Below, in pieces: positions 24,802 to 36,586 of a stretch of 64,000 nt of DNA. The stretch is taken from assembly GCA_023159155.1 (NCBI GenBank), contig JAJNNX010000018.1, positions 62,001-126,000 of the forward strand, given 5' to 3'. Within the stretch, counting starts at the first letter, position 1, and every line of letters starts with the position of its first letter. The notes under the pieces were generated by a model, which saw only the letters and a program-made list of their open reading frames with translations, did not search any database and was not told where the DNA came from. This stretch comes from Ustulina deusta (Eukaryota > Ascomycota > Sordariomycetes > Xylariales > Xylariaceae). The position numbers were made by a program, and so were the translations under genes.

Positions 24802-26352
24802 TCATTCCTCAGCATCATCCTCGGCCTGTAAAGTATGCGCCAACCCAGCCGCTACAAAAGATCCCATCATCGTTGCGGTGGGCACAGACCTCAATGGTGT
24901 CGCACAATCGCCAGCAGCATAGATGCCAGGAACATTTGTATTGAAGAAGGGTGGTAGGGAATTGATATGGCCCTGTGGCGCGAGTTCAACACCCAGGTCT
25001 TTGGCAAAGGAGCCGTTCAGCTCGAAGTCAGGGACGTGGGCCTGCGGACCGAAAAAGTCAGTTCGTTTCTCAGTAGCGTGGCCTCACACTTTTTTGTTTT
25101 CATCATTGACGAGAACTATGTCTCGGTCTCATGTCCGTAGTTCGAACGATTAAGAGGAAAAGGGAGGAAGGCGAGCTTGACTCACAATGAAGCCCTCCCT
25201 ATTTACTGTTCCATCTTCAAGCGTAACAAGAACCCCCGCCTCGCCTTGGACATCAGGGTCTTTAGCAACGCCCGTAATCTTGCGATTCTCAATGCGGAAT
25301 CTCTTCGTGCTTTTCAGCGCGGCCCGGACTTCGGCGCCGAACGCCTCGTTCCCATCCGTGTAGACATTGACGGTGCCGGCGAGCCTGCCCGCCATGCGGG
25401 AGGCGGGCAGCGCAAACATGGCGTTACCTAATAGTCCGCTGGCAAGAATTCCCGCAGAGGAGGCACCGCGCTCCTCGTAGCCGTGGCAGAACAGACAGTG
25501 GAATCTATTGATGATTTCGCCGACCGGTCAGCGCGAGGACGGGGGGAAATCCAGGATAGAAGGAGACACGCTCTCAAAAAAAAAAGAAAAAAAAAAGTGA
25601 CTCACATGCCCTTCCCCCAAAGCTCCGAATAACCCGGAATATCAGGCATGGTATCCCTAATCCCACTCGCGATGACGACTTTGCGGCCCTCATACTTCTC
25701 TCCCACATCATCCACGGCCTCGAAGGAGCCGCTCTCGAGCTCCCTAACACTCGCCACGCCGACGTCCCGGAACTGAACCGTGCTGTACCGCGATAGGATA
25801 TCCGCCCCTGCAACGCGCCGGGTCAATAATTTTTCCATTTTGGAGCGCAAAGCGCTCGGAGGGTGTGTTCGGGAAACCACCAGAAGCTTCTGTTCTGAGG
25901 CACCTGGGAAAAGTCGAGCCTCTACAAGCGACACCAAAAAAAAAACCCCACCAAAAAAAAACAAGAAGGGAAATGGCTCTGGGAGTTTGGTTGATTGCTC
26001 ACTCGACTTCGCCCGGAAGTCGGCCGGGCTCTCGTGGTCCCAACCCGCCACGTTGTGCATGTGCGCTGCGGCCTCGTTGCGGAAGGATCCCGAGCTGAAC
26101 ACCACGGCCGTGTGCAGTTGGCGCGCCTGTTATAACACTGGAGTCAATAATGTCCACTTATAGTAAGAATTACTCAGGGTTTCGGGAGCATGCAGGAGTA
26201 GCAGGAGCAGAGGATGCCCGTTAGGGCAATTTAGGGCTCTGAGACATGCCAAAAGGGGGAATATAAGACTCCAGGGGACTAACTAGGCCTCCGGCGACGG
26301 CGAGGCCGGCTGGTCCGCCGCCTAGGATCAGCACGTCTACTAAATTGGACAT
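24802..26352 (-). CDS. GliT-like FAD-dependent disulfide oxidoreductase
   Basis: Five exons on the minus strand: 26352-26284, 26126-26003, 25807-25606, 25504-25186, 25041-24802 (317 aa). Phases agree at every GT-AG junction; the intron at 25808-26002 is long (195 nt) and purine-rich. The N-terminus VDVLILGGGPAGLAVAGGL is an FAD-binding Rossmann motif. A CxxC redox pair sits in FHCLFCHGYEERG near residue 135. The second FAD motif, GIYAAGDCATPLRSV, is near 280. Length and layout match the thioredoxin-reductase-like fungal group that includes GliT. GliT forms the disulfide of gliotoxin, and many paralogues lie outside any epipolythiodioxopiperazine cluster. No other gli-type gene is nearby, so substrate is unknown. 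A TATA box is at 26517-26523. Confidence 0.88.
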
Positions 26353-27088
26353 CGTTGGTTTCTCGCGTTGATGTTTTGGTGGCTCGGGGTGCGGTGACGA
26401 TTTCGGGCGATGATCGATTGTAGATGGTGGTGCTGTGTGTTGTTGATGTGTTGTTCAATGGAGTATGATATGTATGAAAACTACTGAGCAACGTAATAGG
26501 TCTAGGATTCGTGCTTCTTTATATGGACAGAGGCTGAAGCTGAGCCGAGAATGACGGTATATGTTTATATGCTATGTCCTAAATATCATTGCTCCTGTTC
26601 GGCGAGATATCTCGGCGACATATCAAGAACAGGTGTCTTGAAAGTGGCCGGTTGGATTGCTCGGAATATTTAATCAAGGACGTGTATACTAGAAATCCAA
26701 AAGTCGACAAAGGTTCCGAGTGCATAGGCTTGTAGATTAAATCGCAGAACCTGCTGGGGACAGTCCATGGCTAAAGTCGCTACTTCGCCAGGCATAAAGG
26801 CCGATAGGATTTCCACGTCGGCAGCTTAACGGGATCAACATCGTACAATCTCCGTCGAAGAATACCCTAATACAAGTCATATTACAACCAGAGCCCCGCC
26901 AAGTTCTTTCATGATTTGCACAAACCCTATATAGTACATTGCTTTACTTCCAGTCAAGATGATAGACAATGCCACCGAAGAACCCCAAGAGTGAAGGGCG
27001 TTATGTGTACACCCACCTCTGCTTGTCCGTACGTTTAGCCAACATCTACAATAACTCGGCGAGTTTCACAGCATCGGTGTTATACAGT
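26353..27088. other. Intergenic, promoter of the GliT-like gene
   Basis: About 740 bp between two minus-strand genes. It holds the upstream region of the oxidoreductase with a TATA box, and probably the 3' UTR of the methyltransferase gene. No other coding signal. Confidence 0.5.
26517..26523 (-). promoter_or_regulatory. TATA box for the GliT-like gene
   Basis: TATAAAG on the minus strand, about 165 nt upstream of ATG 26352. Confidence 0.5.
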
Positions 27089-27805
27089 CTAGAAGATGAA
27101 AGGAACGAATCTAGCAGTACGAGAATGCCAAGCCTCCCACTGGGAGCCAAACATTCCACGCAACAGCATCTCTTCATCCTTCACTCTCTTCGACACCACA
27201 GCGACGGCCGAGACAAACGCCAGCGAGAGGAACCCCGGTTCAAGGCGCCGCAGCTCCGAAAACAGCCTGGGAGGGAGGAAGCAGCTCAGGACGCCGTCTA
27301 CGCGGCCCCACAGCCCGAGCACGCCACCGACCATGGCTAAAGCACCGGTGTAGCTCGGGTGCTGCATGTACCGGTAGAGGCCGGTCGTATTCAGGTGGTC
27401 AGGCTCTGAAAGGCCGAACGTGAAGTTACCCCCCAGGGCCCTGTACGATAGCAGACGGAGGGACGCACCGACGAGGGTGAATGCCAACGGGACGGCCGTG
27501 TCCTTGGACCAAGTGACAAAGCTCGTTTTGAGTCCATTGACAGAGGCGTTTCGTAGAAGCGATTCGGGGATAGTAGGATACGTGAGGACGAGAGAGATGT
27601 AATGGAACGCTGCGGCACCAAGTGAGAGATGGAGAATGTTACCGTACTTCTGTTGTATGGTAACAGCAAGTCGAATAGAGTCACCTGTAGCGGGGACTTT
27701 GTCAGGTGAAGGGTTGGGTGGTGTTGTGGCGGCCCATATACCAGCGGCCGAAAGGCCGATCGCTGTAGCTAGTGAGGCTTGGGAGACGGCGACAGGGAAG
27801 AACAT
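27089..27805 (-). CDS. Isoprenylcysteine carboxyl methyltransferase-like membrane protein
   Basis: Intronless, 238 aa. Four or more hydrophobic segments are visible (residues about 5-25, 60-80, 105-125, 155-175 and near 195-210). The conserved C-terminal signature of the ICMT/phospholipid methyltransferase family is present: GLYRYMQHPSYTGAL near residue 142 and RVKDEEMLLRGMFGSQWEAWHSR near 208. The HP motif and the DEEMLL...Y/W pattern bind S-adenosylmethionine in that family. Ste14-type enzymes methylate prenylated cysteines at the ER; the fungal genome usually has several ICMT-like paralogues with unknown substrates, and this one is shorter and diverged outside the C-terminus. It lies on the same strand as the GliT-like gene, 740 bp upstream of it, which does not by itself show a shared pathway. 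Confidence 0.78.
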   Translation of the reverse strand: MFFPVAVSQASLATAIGLSAAGIWAATTPPNPSPDKVPATGDSIRLAVTIQQKYGNILHLSLGAAAFHYISLVLTYPTIPESLLRNASVNGLKTSFVTWSKDTAVPLAFTLVGASLRLLSYRALGGNFTFGLSEPDHLNTTGLYRYMQHPSYTGALAMVGGVLGLWGRVDGVLSCFLPPRLFSELRRLEPGFLSLAFVSAVAVVSKRVKDEEMLLRGMFGSQWEAWHSRTARFVPFIF

Positions 27806-29692
27806 GTTGGTTCGTGAGATGCGTGAGGTCTTTCACGGGGAGGGGAGATGACGAACTCGCTAGCTCGATAGGTCCTCTGGGGTCCGGCGGTTATGGTACT
27901 GCAGTGTCGATGTTCATTGCGCTAATTAACTGTCGGCGAATAGGCTTGGCATCCTAAGAAGTGGACCGAATACAGCGAGCGAGAAATCGCAAAGGCAACT
28001 TGCTAACTACCTACCTAGGAATCTACTCTCGGGCTTCACGATTGCAGTGATTCTAAAGTGATGTTTGTATATACAAACCTACAAGCCAGCCTCTTGCAAA
28101 GTACGCTACGGTAGATATATCAAGGTAAGGATACTAATGAGGAGTACCGATGCGGGTGTATCTGATAGGCATAGTTAGTGCAGATGAACTTTCTAGATCC
28201 ATCGGCAGAAGTGGAGGAAGTGGAGAAAGTACCTGCAGTAAATACCTAGACTAGAGGCTAAGCACCTACGTACAGTTACTCCAAAAAAGTCCCGTCCTTT
28301 ATTTATTTAGGTTCAAAAACCTTCACTATATAAATTGTTATATATAACAGGCCTTAGGACTAAATAAATTGTAACAAGTATATTATATGAAGAAATGGGT
28401 TATCTGTTAGAACAAGGTATCATGGTTCCATTTATTTTTTTCACTTATGAATTAACACAGAAATTGTACCTTGTATAAGGAAGATGTTTCGGCCTTGGAA
28501 CAATATGGACGGGGCAGTTTTTGAGCCACTGTAGGTTAGGCGGTATGTACCCACACGCCCACACAATACCGATGGAGGCGGCAATGGCCTGTACAATGTA
28601 GGTACTGTTCGTTCACTACGGCCATTTTATCATCATGTTGACCATCGGCTGACTTGCTGCGAAACCACACGGCCAAGGTGATACCTATCTAGTTATCCCA
28701 AGACCCGGATGATCTGCTCCGCTTGACATTTGGTCTAACCAATGCTCATAATACCCTCAATTTTGTCCTATGACACAGTTCGCCGGGCACAGCCGCAAGA
28801 GAAACGGCAAAAGTTGACTAACACAACAATGTTGGAAATGGGAAAGGGGTTGGGTACTTACTACTGCGGCTTAATCCGATGCTGCTTTTGTCATTGCAGT
28901 TCCACACGTCCCTCAGTTAGGTTAAGGGCTTGAGAGTTTGCGAATAAGTTCCTGTGGGATTCCAAGTTCCATGATAGCTAGTAGAACTCTAAAGTCTTGG
29001 CTCTTCTATTACAGTTGTGCTCAAATGACTTACTAACCGGAGCTTCCCAATCCGGACCTGATTCTCGAGGTTCATGCGGTCGGGGTTGGCCGCGGGAGCA
29101 GTAGGGTGCAGTAGGCGCATCTCAAGATCGGCAATCGACCGTACGGAGGTGGAGTGGTGGTTCGCCGCAAAGCGGAAAGCTAGCAAGGCAACTCATGAGA
29201 CAGGCGTCCGCCGCGGTGGCATTCCGCGGTTCTAGAGCCCTCCCAATGCGACATCTGTTCGTTCAGCTCCGAGGCAGGCCTTGGAAAGAAGCTTAAATAT
29301 CATCTGTCGCGGCTTGGCTACCACTACACCAGTGTTGAACAGGCAGGAGAGCTACCGAAGCTTCCCAATGAGATAAGGCATGACACTTTAAAAAGCATAC
29401 GGAGAGAGGCTACATGGCCTGACCTACAGGATGCCTGCCAGATTGGGGATCGCGATGCTGCTCAACTGTCAGGTGCTGTCGCCGACCGATGAGTTCCTGT
29501 AAGATAGAAACGTGCAACCCATGCAATGCTTTGGGATTACAGCCTCCCAAGGCAGAACCACTATTCCGAATTGCCATGCCGGGGGAGATAGACCAAGATT
29601 GCGGACCTATTTAAGCTTCCTGCTTTCCTGGTAAGTTGAGCTATCACCTCTCCCAAGACACACAGACATCTTCAGTTTCAATCATCGTCATC
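27806..29692. other. Long intergenic region
   Basis: About 1.9 kb between divergent genes. The part from 28280 to 28480 is AT-rich with inverted AT runs (for instance around ttatatataacag). TACCTAGG words lie near 28010. No gene is supportable. The last 100 bp are the promoter of the secreted M15-like gene. Confidence 0.5.
29608..29614 (+). promoter_or_regulatory. TATA-like box for the secreted M15-like gene
   Basis: TATTTAA, 85 nt upstream of ATG 29693, followed by a CT/CA-rich leader. Confidence 0.45.
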
Positions 29693-30350
29693 ATGAAAGT
29701 ACGAGGCCACTCCCACAAGACTCACTCAGGCGCTCGTGGCTGACAAAAAGCAGTTCACTACCATCTTCACCGCTCTCGCCGCCGCCGCTTTGGCCCAAGC
29801 CGACTTAGTCGAGCGTTCCGGCACCAAACTCACACAAGCCCAGGCTGCATCCCGCCTGTCCGCGGGCGGCGTAGGCTGGACGTCGAGTGGAGGATGCTCA
29901 GACAAGAATAACCCGACCTGCACCTCGTTCTCTGGTGTATACTCTGGCACCGTCGATGGCGCCATAACTCTGAAGCGCGCCTGCGCCTGCACAGTGACCA
30001 TTACCGGCGGCACGGAAACCGGTCACGCCAGCGGGACTTACAGGTTAGTTTTAATCATGACGACGATGCACCTTACCATGCCGCACAGGTACTGATATAT
30101 TCGGGGGGTGAATTAGCCACGCAAATGGTTACAAGTTCGATTTCGCCAAGAACTCAGCCCTCAACTCGTATATCACAAACTCATTCACGCGCATCGCAAA
30201 CCGTGGTGACGGCTATGCTCAGTGGCAGGCTGCGTCAGGGAACATCTACTGTGTAAGCTCCCCAGGGTCATCAACATTACTGTCAAGAAGTCGAGAGCTG
30301 ACGATATTCCATAGGATGAGGGAAATCATTGGGATGTGACATACTACTAA
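29693..30350 (+). CDS. Secreted small M15-like putative zinc peptidase
   Basis: Four exons, 29693-29698 (only ATG AAA), 29754-30043, 30117-30252 and 30315-30350, give 155 aa with consistent phase. The six-base first coding exon is required to supply a start: the next exon begins directly with the signal-peptide core FTTIFTALAAAALAQA. The mature part begins DLVERSGTKLTQAQAA. Near the C-terminus, GHASGTYSHANGYKFD has the SHxxGxxxD metal-binding pattern and DEGNHWDVTYY the ExxHW pattern found in M15 D-Ala-D-Ala/L,D-type peptidases. Relatives occur as small secreted proteins in fungi and actinobacteria. Zinc binding and peptidoglycan as target are inferred from the motif only. Five cysteines are visible, including one in the CACTV stretch and one just before DEGNH. 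Confidence 0.82.
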
Positions 30351-31595
30351 GTGGTTGTTGCTTGAGAGTGATGGTACATGCGTGAGGAGTCCGTAGCGAA
30401 CTGTACCTCTCTAATACAATCCTTAGTTTGAACTCGTAACTCAACACACCAACATGTGTCTCTGCTAGAACTGGTGGTGAATTGCATATTTGCATTACAA
30501 TCCGTTGTCTAGCTGGGCTTCGCTGCATCAAAGAGAAGCGAACGAGAACCTGATAGTGTAGAGCGAAGATGAGGCAACCGGTAGAATTGCGACTAGGGAA
30601 ATCATACCACTTCTTCGTGTCAGTCCCGATTAAGCGCAAAGAAGAAGGTTTTAGTACTTTCCCTTCGAGATATAATTGTATTATCTATCTAGAGGATGAA
30701 CTACATATCAACCTCTCGATTATCTCGAATGTGGAATGTGGAGGAGCTACGTCATCAGGCACAACTTCAAGGGCACATACAGTCAACTGAACAGAAATAC
30801 CGGGGAGCTCTCGGTCACGCAGTGTCACAAGCTAGATTTTTTTAAGGAGATATATGTAAGTCTTGTGTGCCTTAAACTTCTACTCCTCTCTTCATAAGTA
30901 GGGAGATAGATGGCAAACATTTAACTACCTATAGGCTATAACAGGCTGCTCGCTTGCATCGATGGAATAGCACTAACCCTCGTTTTGACTCTACCTAGTA
31001 TTCATCGTTTGAGGCGCGGTGCACATCTAAGTACTAGTCTCGCTTCGACGCTAATGGCTTCGCAAGTTGAAACGAGCCATGACTAACACAATGGGCTCTC
31101 GCTTGGATGCGAATCAGTGCGGGGAGAAATAAAACATGGGATACACCTAAGCTGTAATTTGGTCGCGACTGAGTCGCTCAGTGAGACCTTGAGGGCCAAC
31201 ATTCTCAGTCCATTGAACCCTGACAAACAGGACCCCTCTTCCCCCGCATGAAGGATGAATAGCAATTGATTGATCAACGCCATGACGCGCCTATGATGAA
31301 GCGTCCCCCCGGCGAACGAATTGCAGTCCTCTCGCTGCGAAAGACGGTTACAATCTTTCGCGGCCTGACATCAGGGATGAGGTCATTTGCTCCGAGTTTG
31401 TTTAGCTAGCGGTCCAGCGTGTCTCACACGACTCTGACAAGTTCGTGAGTATATATAATAACAGCTAGAGCAACTCCAAAAGCCGATTCCTACTCCTGTT
31501 TCTGACTTGAGCATTATTTCCATCAAGAGCAGCCTAAAAGAGACTGATCAAGCAAAGCCCGAAAAAAAAATCGAAACCTCATCCAACATTCCACC
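30351..31595. other. Intergenic region
   Basis: About 1.2 kb. No coding motif on either strand. Near the right end is the promoter of the His-rich small protein, with a TATA box at 31450. Confidence 0.5.
31450..31458 (+). promoter_or_regulatory. TATA box for the His-rich small gene
   Basis: TATATATAA, about 138 nt upstream of ATG 31596. Confidence 0.5.
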
Positions 31596-31913
31596 ATGTC
31601 GGCAGACGGCCACGGACTCCCGGATAACGCGATACGGGGCGCTCACGACATGATTCATCACGCGGAGCAAGAAGAGCACGAGCACGAAGCTGCCGCGAAG
31701 CGCGGGCTGACGGACAATGCCGTCGAGGCCGAGCACGACTTCATGCAACACGCCGAGGACGAGCTGGATCAGCTCGAGGTATGTCATCTATCCATCTATC
31801 CATCAATCTATCTAGTCCTCATTTCGTGCAATGGCGTTGACAAGGCCAAGAAAAAGAAGAGCGGCGGCGGACTCAAGAAGAAAATAGAGAAGTTAATTCC
31901 GGGGAAACATTGA
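31596..31913 (+). CDS. Small His/Glu-rich protein with an internal repeat
   Basis: Two exons, 31596-31778 and 31845-31913 (83 aa). The 66-nt intron has donor GTATGT and acceptor GACAAG and contains an ATCT/ATCC-type simple repeat. Because its length is a multiple of three and it lacks a stop, retention would add 22 residues rather than truncate. The start sits in a strong context (CCACCATGT). The protein has two copies of one module, GLPDNAIRGAHDMIHHAE (residues 7-24) and GLTDNAVEAEHDFMQHAE (about 37-54), then a lysine-rich tail KKKKSGGGLKKKIEKLIPGKH. There is no signal peptide or membrane segment. I do not recognise a family. The acidic, His-rich modules followed by a basic tail could suit metal or membrane binding, but that is speculation. 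Confidence 0.68.
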   Translation: MSADGHGLPDNAIRGAHDMIHHAEQEEHEHEAAAKRGLTDNAVEAEHDFMQHAEDELDQLEVCHLSIYPSIYLVLISCNGVDKAKKKKSGGGLKKKIEKLIPGKH

Positions 31914-32644
31914 ACAGAGTGAGAGTGAACAATTGCTTCCCGTTCGGGTCATGGTGCTTGCCCTCTCGCGGACGAGGCGATTTTGATGGGGGTGTATAAT
32001 ATTGTAGTGTATAAGCAAATGATTCAAAACCGGCAGTGGAATTATCTATCGCATTTGTATAGTTATCAGAACGTACGGGATAGTTGGTGAGCAGTAGGAT
32101 CGTGTGCGGAGTGCCCCCCTCTGGTGGCAACAGTGATATTCTCCATGAAATGGTTGATATTCAGCATTGAGAAGTGCTCTCTGACTTGAAGTATCAACTT
32201 GAGGTTTAAGCATTTGCAATAAAAAGACTGGTCCGATTGATTATACGTCTTCTAAGGGACATTTGGTTTGACAATACGCGCGGTTAGTACCACGAAACAC
32301 ATAACTGTGAGATGTGCCTATTCTCTCAACTCAGTAGATATGCGATACAGGAAGTGGATATGAATCATACGAGGGACTTGAAAAGTGGTAGGTTCGGCAG
32401 TTGTTGTACCGCGATAGCTATTTGTGTTCCGGATCACCAATACGGACTCGGCACCATATTAGGAGTCAATATATAATGATCAGCCGCGGATAAAGTGCTG
32501 GGTCTTATTGATGTCTCCCTACATAACCTGACCTAGTTTTATGGCACACTACCATTGAGATTCTTCGCGAAAAAAAAAACATTGTTAGATTCGATCTATT
32601 CCATGACCACAAGTTGGTGAGAAGAGATAATCCAGTCTATCTAA
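31914..32644. other. Intergenic region
   Basis: About 730 bp with the 3' UTR of the His-rich gene and the promoter of the CmcJ-type gene. Short A-tract at 32570-32580. Nothing else seen. Confidence 0.55.
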
Positions 32645-33851
32645 ATGGCGACAATCGTGACGACTGCACCAACTCAGGTGCTCGAGCTGAGCGGGGGGGG
32701 AAAGCCTCAAAAACGTGACGTCTCAACATTCATAAACTATTATCGTGACCCAGGCGATGGCTCACCGCCAATGCCAGTGAGGATCTCAGAGTAAGTCGGC
32801 ATGCCTGCCTTACTACTAGGCCCCCGTATCTCCCAGCAGCAAAGCTAACGAGAGATTTCCGTGAACAGCAAGACCGTCAAGAACGAGAGGCCGACAATTG
32901 CGAAACCAATGGTCATCAGAGACGTCACGGGCGAGGAGGACAAGTACACGCTCGACAGAAACGGCTTTCATTTCTGTCGGTGGGCGACCTTATTACGCGG
33001 CGACGATTTCCATGACAGCGAGTTGGTCCAGGCAAAATATTATCCCGAGGCCGAACAGCTGCTGAAGGACATGTATTACCCCCCGTTGATCCCAATACAG
33101 AAACGCAAATGGTACGATGATAATTCTGCGTCGTTCGAGCTAACACTTGCTTTCACAAAACTAGCACGGGAGCGCATCGTATCCATATTTTTGACCATAA
33201 AGTACGGGTCGGCCCATCGAATTGGCACAAGCTAGGTGAAGGGAACCGAGTAACGCGAGGGCCGCTGTTCCGGGCACACGTCGATCAGTCCTACGTTGGA
33301 GCCGAGTTGGTTCTTCGGAGGCATTTTCCAGACGAAGCGGACGGTCTGCTTAAGCGACGATATCAAATTATCAACGTACATGCTCCCCCGCTTTCCTCGA
33401 TCTTTCTAGAGTCACACTTAGATTTCCATCTGATTTCGTAGATTTTTTCTTATCCTTCATTATTAATGGTTGAGCGCGGCTGCTTCTACATTGACAACTG
33501 ACGGCCCTAAACCGATAGATCTGGCGACCGATTAAAACAATCTACAAAGATCCCCTAGCTGTAGCCGACGCGAGGTCGGTACAGGACTCCGACCTCTTAG
33601 CAGCCTCGATCCTATATCCACGGGGGTCACGAGATGAGACTTGGACGATGCTCCCAAACGACGTGCACCAGTGGTACTTCAAAAACGCGCAGGAGCCTGA
33701 CGAGGCGCTACTCGTCAAATGCTTTGATTCGGCCATAATGCCAGGGCTGGCGCGCCGCACCCCTCATTCAGCGTTTGAGGACCCCGAGATGGCGGACTAC
33801 GGGCATCGTGAGAGTATCGAGGCTAGAGCCTTGGTATTTTATGATGAATAG
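32645..33851 (+). CDS. CmcJ/AsaB-type putative non-haem iron oxygenase
   Basis: Four exons, 32645-32790, 32869-33072, 33165-33375 and 33519-33851, join in phase to 297 aa. The product matches the fungal family related to the cephamycin 7-alpha-methoxylation protein CmcJ and Aspergillus AsaB, whose member NvfI is an Fe(II)/2-oxoglutarate enzyme. Typical blocks are IHIFDHKVRVGP (after the second intron), RAHVDQSYVGAE with an HxD pair, RYQIINIWRPIKTIYKDPLAV, and TPHSAFEDP with a further His near the C-terminus. HxD plus the later His is the expected metal triad. The N-terminal segment STFINYYRDPGDGSPP is also typical. Substrate is unknown; these enzymes hydroxylate, desaturate or rearrange secondary metabolites, but no biosynthetic core gene lies next to it. 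Confidence 0.87.
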
Positions 33852-34118
33852 TACGTTTGGCGGTCTTAGTCAGATAGGAGGTGGGGGTACATGGGTTATA
33901 AGATGCGTCAAAGTAAATCTTGGGACAGTAGCTTTTCGCTGTTTAGCAGCAAAATGCCTTCCACGTACTATCGTTGTGTGGTAATCAAATAGGCGTCAAA
34001 ATAACATGCCCGTTTTTGCAACAATCTGGAGCCACATTGTCGCCAACAGCGAGGTCGTTTATAGATGTAATCATTATGTATCTTGATGTACACCGCTTCA
34101 AGAGTCTGATTTGGCAAG

Positions 34119-36586
34119 CTATTCCTTTCCATCACGTTGTCGGGTAGGATTAGGCGCCGGACTTGTAGCAATTCGGGGTCGGCTCTTGAAAATTGCCTCA
34201 TACTACAACACTTGGAATTAGTAATGCCATTTTGAGCACAGGGTCCGAGTGTTTCTGGAACAGTGGGCAAGCTTCAAAGCCAAAGAGAGCCTTTATGCCC
34301 CAAAAGTCGCCAAAACAAGAAAATGATAAAGAGAATTGCTTACGTCCTGGCCATCTTCCATCAGTCCCTCAACAACCGACAGGTTGCCCACAGTTTCCTC
34401 GTCTACCCTGGGGAAGTAGCTGTCTTTCCTCTGGGCTATTTTACTCTTCTTCTGCGATCGTCTTCTTTCCAATTGGGCCTTCTGCCGTGCTGCCTCGAAA
34501 CCAGCCATAGAACGACGCGTACGCGTTATTAGGTCCTCATACTCTTCACCTCGTTCGAGGTCATTATTCGTGGTAATTTCGTCGCTTGCTTGCGAGTGGC
34601 TTGCTTTCAACGGTGATTGCTGCGGCATCTCGTCTTCTGGCTCGAAGGGTGTCGTACGTGTCATTGACATCTGCGTTCTCTCGGCTAATGATAGAGTGTA
34701 GCGCGACCTCTTCATGGGAGATGGTGATGCATTGTTCATGGAATTCAAAATCTCATCAGCAAGGAGCTGTGTTGGGGATTTCGGACGAGAGGGCGGTGGC
34801 ATATGATGATTCATTTTTCTGGTGAATTGTGGCTGGTTCGGGAGAGAAGGGGTCCGGTCTTCCTCATATCGAGTGGTTAACTTGAACTCGTCATCCTCGA
34901 CATCGTTGGGTTTATGCTTAACCTGGATAGGGCAAGGCTCTATTCTGGAGCGTCTATGCTCCCTGGGAAACTCGGCTGCATCTGCATGACGAACAGGACT
35001 CGTCTTGCGATTCTCACGCGGAACAGGCAGTTGTCGCCGAGATCCTGATAACCCTTTAGGGATGGCCGTCGGGCGGGCATTGCCATTCGTTGAAGGTCCC
35101 TCAACCCGCGGCTGAGAAATTACTTCTTCTGGTTCGTCTTCCCAGTCGCTTAAATCCGAAACAGGATCCGCAACCGATTCCTGTGGAACAAACTGGGCTG
35201 AAGCAGTGCTGGCAGGTCTTCTCCTAGTGCCGTTTGTCAGGCTCGCAAAGTCTGGTATTTTCGTGCTCTGTAACCCTTCCAATTCTGTTTTCAGCCTATC
35301 GAGCATTTGTGCATATTCGGCTGTCGGATTATCAAATTTAATGTTATTTGAGCCCGCGAGGTCGTCGAAATTGAGGTTGAGGTGGGCGGTAAAATCGAAA
35401 CCAATTTCATTTTTGTTCTCCTTTGAGGGGGAATCTCGGACTACCCGTGGCCGAATATCTCCGAAGTTACTTTTCCGAAAATCCTCCCACTTCTGTAGCC
35501 TGGATTTTTGACGATCGACGCGTTGTTCTAGCTGTTCGAGTAAGCCAGTAGCATGCCCCTCTAAATCTGTCACGTTCCCAGCTTGAACACCGCTCCAGAC
35601 ATCATCAAATGGTGTGCTTAATAAGCCACGCTTCTGAGACGAACTGCTGCCAAGCAACCCGTCGACCCATTGCTCATTGCCGGTCCAGTTGTTTCTCAGG
35701 ATCCTACGAACTTCGGCCCTTTCTGCGTCCGACACCCCAATAGGTCTGTCTCGTGCAGTATACTTCGCTTGCTCTCGACGTCGAGAAATTCCTCGCTCCT
35801 TCATGGCTAGTAATTCCGCAAAATCGTGGTACTTCTCTCGAGCGGCTTTCTTTTTTTCTAATATCGATCTCAGAGAGGCTTTGTGGGCAAGCAAGAGCCC
35901 GTTCAGCTCGGTTCTGTCGCCCGTATAGCCCCAATTCTCCAGTGATATTTTTTCTGAGGTGGTTGGTCTGTATTCCGGGCGTGAGTTGAGAGCGCGTTCA
36001 GCGACCAGCTTCTTGAGCACCGCGGAAGAGAACACGGCAAGAACCTCTTCTAATCTCCCCCCCTTGCACTCGTCTAGCATTGTCTTTCGTATCAGAACAT
36101 CGCGGCCAAGCACACCGTTCTTTTTGGCGGCTTCAAGGCTTCGCACGAGAGCGGCACGTAGGTTGATCGACTGAACCTGGTCGGCAGGCGGGTAGAAAGG
36201 GCGTAGCTTCTACAAACCAGTTAGCCATACAAAAAGTGACCCTCGGACCGCACTCCACGACATACGTTCTGCGCGTCATTGTGATCCCACAAGGAGAACA
36301 AGCGGTAAAGAGCCCACTCGACGCACTGGATGCGTTTCTTCTGCCCACCAAGAGCATCCTTGGCGGAAAATGTCGTAGGTGTAATGTCGGGCCAGTCAGG
36401 TTCCAGGTCAAGGTCCAAGAGACGCGAGTTCGTGAGGAATAGGAGCACGTTGGAGGTGCACGTCGGGATTTGTGGTGATTTGTTAATGGGTAGTGTTGAT
36501 GCTTGAGGAGCGGTCAAGGTAGACTTGGTAGTTGTGCGTGAAGATCGTGTTCGCGCCAATGACGAATTGGACTGGTAAGCTGACAT
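34119..36586 (-). CDS. HAUS augmin-like complex subunit 6
   Basis: Three exons on the minus strand: 36586-36266, 36209-34344 and 34202-34119 (756 aa), in phase. The last exon encodes only 27 residues, YEAIFKSRPRIATSPAPNP and a short tail, and completes the conserved C-terminal motif. The N-terminal domain (residues about 40-330) carries the HAUS6 pattern: SNVLLFLTNSRLLDLDLEPDWPDI, then QKKRIQCVEWALYRLFSLWD, then LRAALVRSLEAAKKNGVLG and VFSSAVLKKLVAER. Coiled-coil segments follow around residues 195-250. The rest is a long polar region with possible phosphorylation-type SP/TP sites. Augmin recruits gamma-tubulin to the sides of existing microtubules for branching nucleation. An ATG at 36622 would add 12 residues; 36586 was preferred as the start of the conserved SAYQSN leader, without strong evidence. 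Confidence 0.86.

Noticed and set aside
25808..26002. Reading through the long intron of the GliT-like gene as coding
   Set aside because: The purine-rich stretch adds a low-complexity insert absent in the family; splicing at GT 26002 and AG 25808 restores the conserved order in phase.
24802..26352. Member of a gliotoxin-type cluster
   Set aside because: Only the GliT-like oxidoreductase is present; no NRPS, glutathione transferase or other cluster genes lie nearby.
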